Shown: positions 34,096 through 46,795, counted from the stretch's first letter. The stretch is 64,000 bases of DNA from Acholoe squamosa (GCA_949317995.1 OX439043.1:61893339-61957338), one strand, 5' to 3'. Notes: generated by a model not told the origin, from the sequence alone. Made by a program: numbers and translations.

Positions 34096-35644
34096 CTTTG
34101 TATCATATGTAATATTTACATGGGTTTAGTGAGCTTTACATGAGGTGTAAATACAGCCATTACAACCTTTTATCTGGCAGTAAAGCACATGCAAAGAGCG
34201 ATCTTTACAAATACAGACATTACACTAATAGTAAAGGCAATGTAAAGCCCAAACTTCATGCAGTGGTACATTTTGGTACTTTGCATGATAAAATGCTCTA
34301 AATAGCTACAGAAATATAAGATCTCAAGCATGGGATGTCAGCAACATTGAGAAATTCAGGATAGCCCTTAACCCTCAGGTGCCCAAGCACGCTTAGATAT
34401 GCAGTTTTGGGCCTAAATACATCTATATTGAATGAAATTTCCATCCAGGTACTTCTACTGGTCAAATCTGCAAAGTTAGACCTTCCTTAGAAAGCTCATG
34501 ACTTCACAATTAGGATACAACCATCTATTTGGCTCTATCCCCTTTATAGGCACGGGAAGTCAAAAACTCAAAGTCAGCTGTCATTTTATGTGGTTCATTA
34601 AAGGGGAACCCTCTAGGGAGTTAAAGGCTGACATGGTACCAAAATGATGGTGGGTCATACACACATAGTTTCCCATACTCCCATTAGATCTTACAACAAC
34701 AGTTCATATCCATAAAGAGAAGCCATATTTGTTACTAACACATTTTGTTTCCTAAGTGGCAGTGCACATGCATGCAGGATCAGCTTTGACAGTTCTATAA
34801 GGTCTCAGTATTGCAGGGATTATGGCTATATAATTATATAGCACAAGAGAGACTAAAATACTATAAAATGACAACAAATGGAATATTTTGGTAACTATGG
34901 TTACCAGACCTGACCAGAAGTATTATGACCTTAACTAAAAGTCTTCCCTGCATTATGAGTATTGAGAAAATGTAATACAGAGCCCATATCAAAGGAGAAT
35001 ATCAAAATAACATATGACCTTATCAACAAAGTGATACAATTGTGAAATAACATTAAATCTTCAAATAATTCTGGGCATGAAAGGGTTAACTCAATTGGAT
35101 ATTGAAATATTGTTACATAACGCATATAAAATGCATTATTGGATAAAATAACAATTTTTAAACATAATCATCCATAATTTTGGATCAGGATAGTTCGATT
35201 CCCTTTTCAGTTATGAAAACCTTATGGACAGGTTAATAAGATAGGGTAACTTTTTATTCAAAAAGAACTAAATTCTGGTTTCCATGGCAACCAAATATCA
35301 ACAAATGTGCTGAATTTAGGTAAAAAAACATTCTTTTTGGATTCCGAATAAGGTCATTTTAGAAGGAAAATAGAGTTTTGGCGATAGCATTTATCAGATA
35401 TCGCATTTAGAGCATTTGTGAGTATTTCCCTTCATGTTATGATTTTCCCTGTTTCGTCACATTTATTTGACGATTGATAATTCCCAGTGGTGGATCCAGC
35501 ATTTTGAAAAGGAGGGGTTGCGCCCTTCATTTTATTTTCAAATTTGACTAAATTTGAGGATAACAAGAGGCAAATAAACTATTAACTAATCTACCCCTGA
35601 CTTAATCAACAAAATAGAGAATTTCAGAGACTGCCTTGGCTATT
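34096..35644. other. Gene-free stretch
   Basis: No coding region recognised. A GGTAAC-TATG-GTTACC inverted motif lies near 34891-34906, and 35275-35350 resembles part of the X-box repeat family. Confidence 0.45.
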
Positions 35645-37360
35645 ATGTTGTCATGGTAACCACAACACCTTAAATCCAGATTTTGTTTTGCACACAATCT
35701 CCCTAGGACCGTCCTTTGGAGATACTGATCACAATATCTATTGAATATCAGAGATCTTACTGGCAAAATGAAAGATTTTCATCAGAAATTATGCCCCAGC
35801 TATCTAAATTCTCTGTTCCCATGGTAACTACAGCATCTAAAAATCAATATTCCCTATAGTGTATGGTTTCCCTTAGCATAACACCTTAAATGTGAGCTAT
35901 TACATGGCTATAACTTTCGATCTTTAATGGCAAAATAAGGGTTTTCTATGAGAAATCTGGCCTTGGTCATCTTAATTCTCTGTTGCCTTGGTAACAACAA
36001 GACCTTCAAATGAATAAATCCCTTTGAGTATGATTTGCCTCAGAGAAATCTCCATTGTCCCAAGATGCATGAATTCTCTGTTTCCATTGTAACCACATGA
36101 CCTTAAAGTGAATGTTCCCCATTGTTTATGATTCGCCATTCAAAAGACCTAGGTTTTGAGCCCTTACACGGCAATGTCAATGGAACTTTGATTTCAATGG
36201 CAAAGTTTTTTTATTGAGAATTTCTACCCTGGTACATGAATTCTCTGTTGCCATGGTAACCACATTATCTGAAAAACAATATTTCCCTTTGTTTATGATT
36301 TGAATTCCCTCACAGAGATTTACGTTACATGACATATTTATGGATAAATTGAGATTTTGAGGGCAAAATAAGGGGTTTTTATGAGAAATTTGGCCCCAGT
36401 CCCTTCAAAGACCTACGTTTTGAACCCTTATTCGACAATATTTATGGATAAATTGAGATTTCGATGGCAAAATATGGATTTCATTGGCCCCAGGTGCATG
36501 AATTCTCTGTTGCCATGGTAACCACAGGACCTAAAAGTCAATGTTTCATGTATGATTTTCCTTTCAAAGACCAACGTTTTGAACCCTTACACGACAATAT
36601 CCATGGATAATTTGAGATTTCAATGGTAAAATAAGGAGCTTTTATTGAAAGTTTGTCCTTTGGTACATGAATTCTCTGTTGCCATGCTAACCACAGTATC
36701 CAATTTTAAATCAATATTTTCCTTTGTTTATGATTTCACTCACAGATACCTTCATTTTGAGCCCTTACATGATGATATTTATGGATAAACTGAGATTTTG
36801 GGGGCATAATAAAGGGTTTTATCAGAATTCTGGACCAGGTACATAATTTCTATGTTGCCATGGTAACCGCATAACCTGGAAATCAATATTTCCCATCAGG
36901 TATGATTTTCCTTAGAAAGACCTTCATTTGAGCCATTACACGTCCATTAATGGATAAATTGAGATTTTGAGAGCAAAATAAGGGGTTTTCATTGGAAATT
37001 TGGCCTATGTGGCAGCTATCTTGGATTTTAGGCTGTTCCAATGGAATTTCACAATGTCTCCCCATCCAGTTTTAAAGAGGGGCTAAAAATGGACTTATAA
37101 TATTGTGGCCCAAATGGGGGAGAATGTGCCTCCGGGGGGATTTTCAGTACTAGTTTTGGCCACCAGGGGGAAGCATATGGGTAAAACACTGACAAATATG
37201 CAAAAAGAACCTTTAGACCAATATTTAATAAGGAATCAAGTGGTATGCTTAAAATTATTCTATCTCCGCTGAAAATGTTCCCTTTTTGGAATATTGGTTG
37301 CCATGGAAACCCAGAAAATTGGTAGGTAAGGCAATTTCTGGTTGCCATGGAAACCACTCC
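35645..37360 (+). repeat. Array of about 150-bp units carrying RFX X-box palindromes
   Basis: Units contain ATGAATTCTCTGTTGCCATGG followed by TAACCACA, then CAATATTTCCC, GAGCCCTTACACGACAATAT and ATGGATAAATTGAGATTT, with CAAAATAAGGGGTTTT. Full matches to GTNRCCN(0-3)RGYAAC lie at 35982-35995, 36247-36260, 36509-36522 and 36854-36867, with several one-mismatch versions. A reverse copy of the array end lies at 17036-17545. Confidence 0.8.
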
Positions 37361-37904
37361 CCTATTCCAATTTGGAGATTTTGCCACAAACCTTTTTAGA
37401 AATTCCTTCAGGAACCCAGAACCGAAAACAGAGCTCAAAAATTCCCTCTAGAACCAATTTTATGACAGAAACATCACATTTCGTTGGTTATTTTTTCATA
37501 AAACTGTATTTTTTGCATTATTAGTGTTTATGATAGGATTATAATGCATTTAGGCTTATTTCCCATTTTAAGTTGTACACACCAACCTAGGTTTGACAAG
37601 CAATTACAGCATAACTACCAGGGATATTTTAGCCCAAGATATCTTATTTTAAAGCTCATGACTTTAACCTTAAAAAGCCATTCCCCCCCCCCCCAGGGGC
37701 ATGTTTTCCCTCACCTGGCCACATATGCAAATTTTCAGAGTTTGGTCCAGCAAGTTCCCCTATGATCTGAAGTTGTCTTTAACAGCCCCTACTAAACTAC
37801 TCCATATCCATAACACCTGAAATATACTTACCTGTGGTCTTCTCACCTGGGTACTGCCCCAACTATATTCCATTGTAAAGTGCCATTCATAGCTTTCCAC
37901 TGAA
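37361..37904. other. Gene-free stretch
   Basis: No gene seen. A poly-C run lies near 37684. Parts around 37620-37740 resemble 56870-56970, so this belongs to a dispersed repeat. Confidence 0.45.
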
Positions 37905-38318
37905 ACTATTTTTTTGTTTTGAATTCACTTTATTTGTCAAATTTATTTCATCGTACATTGTTAACGGTAGAAACAATAATATTGATACTCATAGGTATGT
38001 CGCAATACAAAGAAAAAAATACAACTAATCAAGTTATTTATAAAAGAAGCGAAATGAGAGTCAATAATATCATATATTCGGTTCCAAATAATGACAAAAA
38101 AGAAGGCAGAGGACCTCATCCCCACAAAAGTGTTTGGGTTGGTACTTCTGGTCCTTCCTGACTTATAGATTATTTTAGAAACTTATGACACTTAATTATA
38201 CAAATACTAATGGAATGGAGAATACATGGGGGGTATATTAAAATATCAGAGATATTTGTAACAATGATTTTTCTTTCAGTAGGTAATTCACGTACACACA
38301 TCACATAATACTGGTAAA

Positions 38319-39813
38319 CTAGACCTCATCATAGGGCAATAAGCTTTTCATCAGGGTAATTGTATCATTTTTAAATTTGTTAAATTCCAGAGTGTTTCTT
38401 CGATCCTTTGATAAGGAGTTCCACGCAATGGCACCATGGAATTCTACACTCTTAGCATAGGAAAGACAATTTGGGGTAATACATTTAACAGTGGGGGCAT
38501 CATGTAAACGAGTAGTTAGATTTCTTTTATCACTATACACATCACTTCTCGATCTATTGTACATATAATTTAATAAATGGGCATCTCTCCTATCGTCCAG
38601 CATATTCACACTAGAGGTATTATGTACATATTTGGTATTGGTTAGATGTGGAACCTTTAAACAAATTTTTAAACACCTGTTTTGTGCATATTGGAGTGGG
38701 TCCAGATACTTATCATAAGTAGACATGAATATAATATCTGCATATTCCATATAGGGTAATATAGTTGATTTATATATTTGTATAGCCAATTTAACATCTA
38801 GATATTTTCTTAGTAAACATAGTTTGTAAGTCTTGTATGCTATAGTTTTGACTTGGTTACTTAAGTGTAGGTTGTAATGGAGAAGTGGGTCCAATATAAC
38901 ACCTAAGTACTTATAGCTAGGTATGACTTGTAATAATTGATCGTTAAGTTTGATGTTGGCAGTTAGAGTATTTAATCTCCTTGAACTAGAGGAGAAAAGC
39001 ATAATTTTTGTTTTAGAGGCATTTATGGATAGTTTATTTTGTATACACCAGGTTTCGTAGGCCTCTAAGTCATTTTGTAGATATGTTTTTGCTTGATCAA
39101 AGATATTTTGAGAAGAGTATATAACAGTATCATCAGCATATAATCTAACTTCACAATTTTTCACACATTTGGTAACATCATTGACATAGATTAAGAAAAG
39201 TAAAGGACCTAAACTCAAGCCCTGGGGTACGCCACATAACACTTTAGCTCGATCAGATAGTGTTCCATTAGCCAAGGTAGTTTGGTATCTATTTTCTAAA
39301 TAATTTTTAAACTAGTGATATGTATTCGATCGGATACCATAGTGATGTATTTTGGTTAATAAAACTGAATGGTCTACCATATCAAAAGCTTTCTTGAGAT
39401 CTATAAAAGCAGCTACTGTTGACTTACCCACATTTAAATTTCTTTTAATGTCGTCAGTAAATTTTGCCAATGTATCAATAGTACTAAAGCCAGATCTGAA
39501 CCCACCCTGCTTTGATGTTAGTATGTTTTCTTTTATTAAAAAACCATAAACTCGACCATGTACAATTTTCTCTATACCTGGTAAAGGAAGTAGTGAAATC
39601 GGTCTATAATTGTTTACTATTTTCTGATCTCCCGCTTTGGGTATAAGCGTGACCTTTGATATCTTCCATGAATCAGGAATACAATTTTGGGCAAAAGAAA
39701 GATTGAAAATTTTGACTTATTTAGAGGGAGCATGCTTGAAAACTGTTTTTAATATAGTTGAAGAGATATTTTCAATGGCCGAGGACTTAATGGTGTTTAT
39801 GTCATGTACCAGT
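38319..39813 (-). pseudogene. Reverse transcriptase of non-LTR ORF2
   Basis: The last 318 codons (39275-38319) read CGVPQGLSLGPLLFLIYVND, LYADDTVIYSS (catalytic DD), KYLGVILDPLLHYN, IYKSTILPYMEYAD and CLKICLKVP, and end LLPYDEV. Upstream, in shifted frames, are NNYRPISLLPLPG, a GGFRSGFSTIDT segment and FIDLKKAFDMVDH. The enzyme would copy element RNA by target-primed reverse transcription. The C-terminal half is intact, while indels and a stop near 39313 separate it from the N-terminal boxes. Confidence 0.9.
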
Positions 39814-41107
39814 TTAACTACTTCTTGTACATTTTTTTTTAATATTATCTATTTGATTCATCACACATTCATCATAAGGTTTCCATGGTATAAATAGGTT
39901 TTTGGCAAGCAAGGGACCGATATTAACGAAGTACTGGTTGATAAAATCAGAAACTTTTTCCTCTTCAATCGGGCTATTATTATTCTCATGGTCAACTAGT
40001 GAGATTTTATTCGATCGGTTAGGGTGACCCGGTAGAATATTATTAATGGTTCTCCAAAATTTTTTATGGTCATTCCTGTGTACTTCCAGTTGTTCTTTAA
40101 AGAAATTTTTCCTCGCTTTATTTATAATTTTGTTAGCTTTATTTCGTGCTTCTCTTAATGAATTCCAGTCTTCCTCCTTACCAGATCGTCTTGCTTTCCA
40201 AAGTTTCGCATTTTTTCCGCGTATAATCTCATACACATTTTGGGACATCCAAGGATCCCTATATTTATTAACCAAAAATTTATGAACTGGGCAGTATTTA
40301 TCCAGGATTTTCCTTATAGCTGATTCCATATGAGACCAAGCACAGTTTACATCGTCGGTATTATTGAATTCAGTCCAATCATAAGCATCAAATTCCCTCA
40401 ATAGTGTATTATTATCTAATTTGGAGTATGACCTACCGGTAATATAGACCTTTTTAGTTTTTATTTTCCATTTCTTTCTTACCAAAAACACTGGTAAATG
40501 ATCAGTTATAGTATTATTACAGACACCCGTGTAAATATAATTTCTTCTTAAATTGGTAAAAATTAGATCTAGTATAGATTTTTTTCTGGTACCAGACTTA
40601 ATTTCCTGATTTAAACCTATGCCCTTCATCTTATTCAATAAATCGTATTGTAGAAACCTTCTCAATTAGTGTATCTATAAAAACTGTTTTAGACCCTTCA
40701 GGGGGTCTGTACACATTAAATAGTAAGATAGGTTTCACCTGTTTTTTAGTTATGGTAATACATTGGAGTTCAATATTGGGATCTGATTGGAATAGTGTAG
40801 AGAATTTATCATAATCATGTCTCAAGCCCTGCTTAATATAGATACATACACCACCACCAGTTTTAATATTACCTTTTTCATCTAGAACTTGCCTATCTAA
40901 TCTATAACGTGTAAAGCCTGAGAATTGATAATCCGATTCATCATCCTCGCTTTTAAACCAGGTTTCAGAGAAAGTAAAAATTTCAAAATTAGCAGGATAG
41001 ATTTCAGCACAGATACTAGCATAATTACATTTAAAACTACGAGCATTCATATGCATCAGTCGTAGACCCTTGGTGCTTGATAGGTCATTCAATAATGTGT
41101 GTTGCAT
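39814..41107 (-). pseudogene. Endonuclease domain of non-LTR ORF2, GDFN segment deleted
   Basis: From 41107 the frame shows LRLMHMNARSFKCN, FSETWFKSEDD (catalytic E), GGGVCIYIKQGL and VYRPPEGS. At about 40640 it breaks inside the segment that should carry GDFN. It resumes in another frame with LDLIFTN, ITDHLPVFLV (catalytic H) and the spacer KKFWRTINNILPGHP. The start ATG at 41107 is the first in frame before the conserved MNARS block. Loss of the GDFN strand means this endonuclease cannot be active. Confidence 0.85.
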
Positions 41108-41412
41108 AACATAGGTAATACCAAGTTGAGCAGTAAGAATACACTGTTACAGAATAGGTTTTATATATACAATTACAACTAGAGCCCCCCTGGACTCCAT
41201 AATCAATTATCAAATTTTTTACCATGAAAGGGGGATAGGCCTTAGTGCCGCACCCTCTACTGGTATAGTAGGTTTTCATCAGTTGATACAAGTGGTTGAA
41301 CCATAGCAGCAGCATGACAGCGATCCAAATACATGTACATGGGATAGGGTGGAAACAAATCTATATTAAATATAGGTACATAATATATATATGGGTAAAT
41401 AATATACAATAT
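41108..41412 (-). other. Spacer between NADAR frame and ORF2
   Basis: About 305 bp with no convincing frame. It could be an intercistronic region, since ORF1 and ORF2 of non-LTR elements are often separated by short gaps. Confidence 0.4.
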
Positions 41413-42000
41413 TTAATTTCTTCTAGCATCTTGTAGCCTAACTTCTTCTGCTGTTGGTAGTGGGTTTTCATTTGTATGCTTATACCTGATTTTCATAAGC
41501 ATTTCCCCCAATTTATTGGAGCATTCGAGTTGGTTGTGGGCCACATTTTTAATAGTTATTTGGTCTCTCTGACCTAGGTGGAAGCCGATGCCATAGGTGC
41601 TGTGGTAGGTGGCCTCGTACAGGTATTTTCCTTTGGAATCGACTAATGCTTGGAGTAGGTTAGGCTGTGCAAATTTTATTTCAAGTAATCTGCTCATAAC
41701 CTCTTCATCAATGTCATACCAGTCGTTAGAGATGTTACATTGTTTTGCTATGTACATGCTGTCTATAGGAGTCTTAGCAGTGAGGACCCTTCTCAAGATG
41801 TTCATCTGGTTACTAACTATACATTTCTTAGCATGATAGGCCCTTTCCACCGAATCGTATTGTTGGTTTTCAAATGTGATGGGACATTTGTATAGGTTAG
41901 AAAATATGGAATGTTCTCCTTGGAAAGCTAGCCCGTCTGGGGTTTCAATTGTCTTAGCATTCTTTAGAGACAGATCATATGGTAGATTGTTGATTTCCTT
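41413..42000 (-). pseudogene. NADAR-domain (YbiA-like) reading frame
   Basis: Reading the minus strand from about 41995, the protein carries FQGEHSIFSNLYKCPI, then YDSVERAYHAKKC, NDWYDIDEEVMSRLLEIKFA, LQALVDSKGKYLYEATYHS and TYGIGFHLGQRDQ, ending at the stop at 41413. These match the NADAR fold signature (S-x-FSN-x-Y, S-x-E-x-AY, W...M...L-x-x-KF, LVEA...YGIG). Known NADAR proteins are N-glycosidases: YbiA acts on riboflavin intermediates, and others remove ADP-ribose from guanosine. Two adjacent stops lie just upstream (about 42005-42010). The frame opens again farther 5' from an ATG near 42072, so the true start is unclear. Confidence 0.75.
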
Positions 42001-42100
42001 GTATGGGAATCACTATTCCCTCACAGTTTTGAGCAATTTATCTCTAACATGTATGGATGTGTACACACTCATGATTCCCAAATTCATTAATGATGAATGA

Positions 42101-42680
42101 TAATAAGTGATACAGAAGATAATCTTTGAGTGACAAGTAATCTGCTGGATGTCAAGTTCAGGGCCTTGCCTTTAGATCTGTCCCAGTACACACAGTGGGA
42201 CTGGTGCATAGTAAACTTTACAACATCAAAAGAGACCCCTTAATTATGTAATCATATCAAAATATACTTACACAAAGTGCCTAACCTATCTATGTGGTTT
42301 GAGCATTAAATTGATCTAGAACTGAGCTATAGCCTTAATCTACTTTGCTTGTTTTAACACTGTGTCAGAGAAAGGTGTTTCTGATGATGGAAGGGGTTGG
42401 TGCAGATAATTAGAGTGGTAAGTCCATCTAATTGTGGTTAATACGAAGAATTGACAGTAATTGAGGCGCAGAAAATGCTCCCCTGGTGTACCTCACATGA
42501 ACTAACTTTGCAAACAGCATGCCTCCAGGTGCCCACATTATGCATGTTCACATGCCACCATGGCCACTGAGCCGCCATTTGCACTATACATGTGCCCTCA
42601 AGATCGGACGCTTTTCAAATCCGGCTCCATCCACTTTACCCTCTGGATTTTACAAATATTTTTTTTTTATATTTTTACTG
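42101..42680. other. Gene-free stretch
   Basis: No gene recognised; ends near the left side of the second tyrosine-recombinase element. Confidence 0.45.
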
Positions 42681-44309
42681 GCATATAAGCCATCTGCATT
42701 CATGGGTAAAAGGCTGCACACAGCATTGAAGAGGAAGTCTACCCGGGGCCAAAAAGACTCTACCCCCATGGCGAGACTCCAACCTTGTCCAGGCCGGCCA
42801 CGCCCAGCTCTCCCGGCCGGCCCCAGCAGCCACTGCCGCAGAAGCAAGCCAAGTCGACCATCGCTACAAACGTGGCAGGTAAAAATCTTTAATAACTGAG
42901 CTGGGCACACAAGGTTCCAGCCTCACTTCATTGGTACCTGCAGCCTCTGAGAAATTCCCTGTGGCAAAAAGTAATATTTCTTCAGACTTGTGACCGCCGT
43001 AGCCCCAAGCCGGTCTTGCCATGTCAGCTGTATGTCAGACATTAATCTACTACCAGAAAAGAAAGGTATGTTCCCTTATCAGTACATGGTCAGGGGACTA
43101 TCTCTTGAAAAACTGAAGCCAGGTAAAGCCACTATGGCTGAACATACCTGGGGCTCATGCAAATGATGAACAAGCAGCCTAAGGGTAAAACCAGTGCACC
43201 ATGTATAAACATCTTGAATCAGTATTGCAAGACTCCCGCACTTACAAATGGCATTATGTTCTAGCTTATTCTGAACAAGTATGTGCTGAAATTTCCGAAG
43301 CCAAAATTTCATGATGTGACTATTATAAAATTCATCGCATTCAGTCTGAGCTAAGCCATGTTCGCTCAAGGTCAAGGTCAAGGTCCCACTCATGATCAGA
43401 TTTGCCAGCCAGTAACTGTAAAACCTCTACCAGTGACAATAAGCACAAGGATCATATCTAAAAGGCCAGTGTAGTGAAAATGACCATCATGTGGTAAATG
43501 GCATCCGCCGCCTCCATTTCAGCAAATTGTGTGTGACCAATCGAGTGGTCGATCATCCCAATCCAAAATCTTGCTGCAAATCTCACAAGCCACTGCCGCT
43601 CAGAATCTGCTAGAATCAGCTACTCAGACGGTCAACCACCAAATCCTACCCACCTCATGGTAACAGCACCTAGCAATTCTAAGGTATCTTCCTCAAGAAA
43701 TTTTGCACATACACTAAGAAATATTAATGTATGTAAAGACTCTGTTGTAGTGAATATTCTTGACGAAAATGTGAATTCAAAGGATAAACATATTAGTTCT
43801 TTTAAGTTAGCAACACATGGAAACATTGTCATACCGACTTTGTACTTTTACAGCTCTGATTACAGATCAAGGACAAAGTCCCCCAACAAGGCGCCTCAAT
43901 CCAGTAGACCACTTATGAGGGGCGACCACGTCTCGGCCGCCATGGGCACTCAATCTCAGCTGCCCGACAGATCACTACACACAACTCATCACCACAACCC
44001 TGGGTAGCAAATCGACGCCCCTGACATTTCTACGGCCCCCTGGAGAAAAAATTTCCCAGTGGCCCAGCCAAAGGCACGTGGTATTCAACTTGTAACTCCT
44101 CAACAATACAAACCTACAGTTCTCGATAATTAGCCCAACCCATCTGGTCAGGTCCTGGAACAGGCCCCCTTGCACATGTCAATATATAACAAGGTCAAGG
44201 ATACAGGTCTTCAAAATTATTTACAATCAAAGCAGCACATCCCCTTAGAATTTAAACCAGATGTATGGGAAGAAAAGCTTGCAAACTACCATGACAAAGA
44301 CATTGTAAA
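42681..44309 (+). pseudogene. Gag-like region of DIRS-like element
   Basis: The 42699-42899 segment encodes a basic Pro-rich N-terminus (MGKRLHTALKRKSTRG). Further frames include 43657-44007, polar and Ser/His-rich. Then 44170-44415 has LPLEFKPDVWEEKL-like text leading to RT. No family motif is visible; assigned as gag by position in front of RT. Confidence 0.45.
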
Positions 44310-45065
44310 AAGTTCTCAGATGTGGCTTGCCATCTGGTTACTCAGCACCAGACATCGTGGTCTCAACCTTCAAACATCATTCTTCAGCAACACATATGTC
44401 ATCCAAAAGCCATAAAAAGATTCATAGAAAAGGAGGTCAACAAGGAGGCCCTACTAGGCCCCTTCCCAGAACCCCCCTTTACTCCCTGGACTCACATTTT
44501 TCCCATCTTGACCGTCCCTAAAAAGGACGCCCTCCCAGATGAGAAAGGCCATGTTTCCAGACGAGTTGTAATTGACCTTAGTGTCCCTGATGGCTCTGCC
44601 GTCAATGATGGTATTTTAAAGAACGTAATTGAGGGTTGACCCCTTAGATTACCCTTTGTTGGGATGGTTCCACTCTCATAGACATTTGCCCCAGTTTTGG
44701 CTGTAGTGCGAGTGGAATTATTCAGCAGCGAGTCACAAACGACCTTTCCCACATCATGAATGCTGAAGTGGGAGCTGAAGTCTGGGCCTACATTGACGAT
44801 TTCATCGACATTCATTCAGATCCGATTCATGCAATAAACTCATTTTGAAGGCCTGTGCCAAAATCTAGGCAGCTGACAAATGCTTCTTCCCCACCACATC
44901 GATCCAGTGGTTGGGCCTCAAAATTGACACTAAACAGATGCTTATCACAATCCTAAAAGATAAATTGGATGATGTCATTGAGCAGTGTCAAGATTGGCAT
45001 ACTAGGAGCTTAGTATCCAAGGCCGATCTCCAATCACTCAGTGACACAAGTTTATGTTCGTAAGT
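44310..45065 (+). pseudogene. DIRS-type reverse transcriptase remnant
   Basis: The frame at 44322-44639 has GPFPEPPFTPWTHIFPILTV and PKKD, then RRVVIDLSVPDGSAVND; the DLS-P-G-SVND box is typical of DIRS elements. After a frameshift and stop, SFGCSASGIIQQRVTNDLSH and AYIDDFIDIH (catalytic DD near 44790-44800) follow, then FFPTTSIQWLGLKIDT. The segment with the K-D-L-x-x-A-Y box appears lost. Confidence 0.8.
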
Positions 45066-45379
45066 CAATGCGTCCCGGCCGCCCGTAGAATATTGGACAC
45101 ATTATGTCAGGCCAATACTCAAGACCCTGTAAAACTCGATGAAGAATTCAGGGTAGATTTACTACGGCGCTGAGACGTTGTCACACAGGGCGGTAAGCTA
45201 TGGCTAACTGTCCGCTTGTCAAAAACTCTCTCCAGGGCTGCCCGGCCCATCAGGTTCCCTGCCTATGCAGCCCTGGGCCCTTTCTGCCCTGTTCAGGCCT
45301 GGAAGTGGTATGTGGCCGCCTTCTGGCCCCTCAGTCCGCCCCTGCCCTAGTGGACCTATGCGCAGGGCAATCAAGCAGT

Positions 45380-45615
45380 CTCAGCTAACATCTGTAATTC
45401 GAGCTGCCCTTCGGGCAATTAAGGCACCCCAAGCTATTGACTTCACCCTACACAGCCTCTGCCATACAGGCGCTCTCCAGGCAGCCTAGGCAGGGGCCCT
45501 CATAAATGAGATCCAGAATCATGGCACCTGGTCATCCTCAGCTGTTCACACCTACGTCCCCCATGACTTGATCACTACAGTCCCTGATAAACTTATGAAA
45601 TCTTTGGCCCCATGA
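45380..45615 (+). pseudogene. Tyrosine recombinase C-terminus of DIRS-like element
   Basis: The frame reads DFTLHSLCHTGALQAA, a stop, then NEIQNHGTWSSSAVHTYV. This matches HSLRxxGA...I..HG.W.S...Y with the catalytic arginine changed to C. The tyrosine in HTYV is the likely nucleophile. Confidence 0.7.
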
Positions 45616-45620
45616 AATGA

Positions 45621-46795
45621 CAATCAAATTACTTAATACACATTTTATTCCAGCTCTATTGCTATTTTCTGTATCTATTATTATGTCTATTCTCATTCCC
45701 ATTTTATCATTGTCTCTATTAAAACCCATCTGACTTTTAATACAGCTTTTCTCCAAACCACTTTGCCTTCTTATCAATTATCAAAAACTAATTAACTGTA
45801 CAGCTGTGTACCCAACAAATCTGCTCTGAAAATTAGACCAAAAGTCTCAGTCCTGGTCACGAAGGATGAAATGGGAATAACTAAAATCAGTGATTTGAAC
45901 AACCTGCATATTCTCATCTTGCTCCATTCCATTATAGCACAAGCTAAAAAGAATGAGAATAAAATGGTAATCAGATGCTAGCCATTAACCAATGCCAACT
46001 CCCGATAGGCTCATTTGAAATAGTAAAATAACTTCCTGTGTGTGGTCTCATTCCTATCTCAAGTTTCAAGTTTCAACATTAATTTTGTATGGGGTCTTAG
46101 TCTTGTGACATCTTACTTCTGCAACTCGGGGATGGCAGTCCCTTTAAAAAATGTTAATGGTGTTACATATCCAAGCATGGGTAAATCACACTGCTAGGTA
46201 TACAGTTAACAATGATGAATTAAGTCTGATATTTCAAGAGAGCCGGTAATCTACTGATATTTAAGTTTAAAAGATTCAGTCAAGGCCAAAATGACTGTTA
46301 AGCTTGCTTATACAAGACCCTAGATATAAATACCATATGCATCAATGTACTATTTCTGTAGTCTAAATCTAATTAATCGTGTACAAACCAGTATTTTTTA
46401 TAACTATTCTCAACTCATACTAGCAATCAACATCCATCATCATGACATAATACAATACGAATTTATCAATCATACCATCTTCAGGAAAGTGTGCAAACAT
46501 ACCGTAAGTCATACAATCACGTGGCCACAGCCCTGCCCTGAATCAGTCAGAAATCCCTTAGTGGGAGGAGTTGTTGGATAGGGAGTGGGGGGGCAGGGGG
46601 AGTACTAATTGGTGGGAGGGGTCAGGGACCCTTTGAGTATCAACAGGGTCATCGGCCATAACAAAAGGAGGGGAATGGGAAGGATGTGCTGGTCTTTTGA
46701 ATTTTAACAAGACTTCAGCAGTGGGGGGGGGGGGTCTAAGGTAGAGTGGATGGTATTCACTGAGCTCTAAGTGTATGTCAGCATGTCAGCGCCAT
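45621..46795. other. Gene-free stretch
   Basis: No coding region recognised. G-rich runs occur at 46584-46600 and 46721-46734. Confidence 0.45.

Larger units (their letters stand above)
37905..41107 (-). mobile_element. CR1/Jockey-like non-LTR retrotransposon
   Basis: Minus strand. ORF2 runs from about 41107 (endonuclease start) to the stop at 38319, followed by a roughly 400-bp 3' region that ends in an A-rich stretch near 37905 (minus-strand sense). All RT boxes are visible. A NADAR-domain frame lies upstream on the same strand (41413-42000) at the ORF1 position. Frameshifts lie near 39275-39310, 39735-39830 and 40640. Confidence 0.88.
42681..45620 (+). mobile_element. DIRS-like tyrosine-recombinase retroelement, degraded
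   Basis: Contains a basic gag-like start, a DIRS-type RT with YIDD catalytic box, and the C-terminal part of a tyrosine recombinase. This order is specific to YR retrotransposons. Many stops and frameshifts. RNase H is not clearly seen, and terminal repeats were not identified. Confidence 0.72.

Noticed and set aside
32694..34112. 472-codon plus-strand and 450-codon minus-strand open frames
   Set aside because: Both are by-products of a 45-bp tandem repeat whose period is a multiple of three; no domain and no codon preference.
42519..42910. Two overlapping frames rich in Pro, Arg and Gly
   Set aside because: The GC-rich patch opens frames on both strands; only the part following on as a gag-like start (from about 42699) is kept, at low confidence.
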